In this document: positions 55,888 to 55,979 of the stretch, one piece after another
How positions within the stretch are numbered: the stretch's first letter is position 1
How the letters are laid out: every line of letters begins with the position of its first letter
DNA from: Helicobacter cynogastricus
GTDB lineage: Bacteria; Campylobacterota; Campylobacteria; Campylobacterales; Helicobacteraceae
Length of the DNA stretch: 55,979 bases
Direction: 5' to 3'
Assembly: GCF_900197855.1 (NCBI RefSeq)
Contig: NZ_FZMQ01000011.1
Location: 195,653-251,631, forward strand
Notes under the pieces: model-generated
Databases searched by the model: none
Told to the model about the DNA's origin: nothing
What the model saw: only the letters and a program-made list of their open reading frames with translations
Made by a program: the position numbers and the translations under genes

Positions 55888-55924
55888 ATAATAATATTAT
55901 TATATTTAATAATAATAATTATTA
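55888..55924 (-). promoter_or_regulatory. tandem AT-rich palindromes (Fur/NikR-type operator) upstream of ureA2
   Basis: A perfect 16-bp palindrome ATAATAATATTATTAT (55888-55903) is followed by TAATAATAATTATTA (55910-55924), an exact match to the 7-1-7 Fur pattern. Both lie about 52-88 nt upstream of the predicted transcription start, upstream of the -35 region. Confidence 0.55.
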
Positions 55925-55965
55925 AAAATTAAAAATAATATTAAATAGGATTAAAGTGCTTTTAA

Positions 55966-55979
55966 GGGGGGGGGGGGGG
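55966..55979 (+). repeat. poly-G tract (at least 14 G) at the window end
   Basis: The sequence stops inside a G-run, so its full length is unknown. It lies 160 bp upstream of ureA2. Such tracts are contingency loci and common contig breaks. Confidence 0.85.

Noticed and set aside
1-55979. CRISPR array, rRNA operon, prophage or intact insertion sequence
   Set aside because: No regularly spaced repeats, rRNA signatures, integrase or transposase genes were seen in any frame.

Overview
The window comes from an epsilonproteobacterium of the genus Helicobacter, most likely a non-pylori gastric species (felis / bizzozeronii / heilmannii group). Gene blocks match remembered H. pylori order: nuoA-N plus pflA and algC; aguB plus an NhaC-like transporter; pdxA-pdxJ-wecA plus a PAP2 phosphatase; a UPF0323 lipoprotein plus a glutathionylspermidine-synthase-like gene; gapA-pgk-corA; hefABC(D); and HIT plus a class V aminotransferase. 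A second-type urease operon and a GT42 sialyltransferase argue against H. pylori itself. Assignments rest on motifs and remembered homologues; no database search was run.

Layout. 1-13.2 kb: a small zinc-ribbon gene, then the full complex I operon, with a short NuoE-like gene but no NuoF-like gene and an apparent 1-nt deletion in nuoL. 13.2-20 kb: pflA, a GT42 sialyltransferase whose start codon is followed by a C14 tract, algC, and a convergent Maf/DUF115 gene. 20-29 kb: an acidic microprotein, aguB, an orphan ORF, an Na+/H+ antiporter-like gene, tRNA-Leu, an SDR gene, galE, an interrupted DUF535/VirK-like gene flanked by a 27-bp direct repeat, a thioesterase, pdxA and pdxJ. 29-36.5 kb: wecA and a PAP2 phosphatase with face-to-face -10 boxes, two chemoreceptors sharing a 340-bp identical block (the second frameshifted), a lipoprotein, an ATP-grasp gene and a PepSY-type gene.

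36.5-56 kb: corA-pgk-gapA, hup, tRNA-Arg, the hefABC efflux operon with a beta-barrel gene, a Hop-type outer membrane protein, a pair of small ZapB/ZapA-like genes, a coiled-coil gene, a class V aminotransferase, a HIT protein, a DUF2628-like protein, a FecA-type TonB receptor, and ureB-ureA without urease accessory genes. Both the receptor and ureA are preceded by AT-rich palindromes resembling Fur/NikR operators. The window ends in a run of at least 14 G, probably a contig break at a homopolymer.

Themes: respiration (complex I); surface glycans (GT42, AlgC, Maf, GalE, WecA, PAP2 phosphatase); motility and taxis (PflA, two chemoreceptors); and metal-controlled acid adaptation (TonB receptor plus an orphan urease). 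No intergenic stretch exceeds about 300 bases. No CRISPR array, rRNA or intact insertion sequence was seen.
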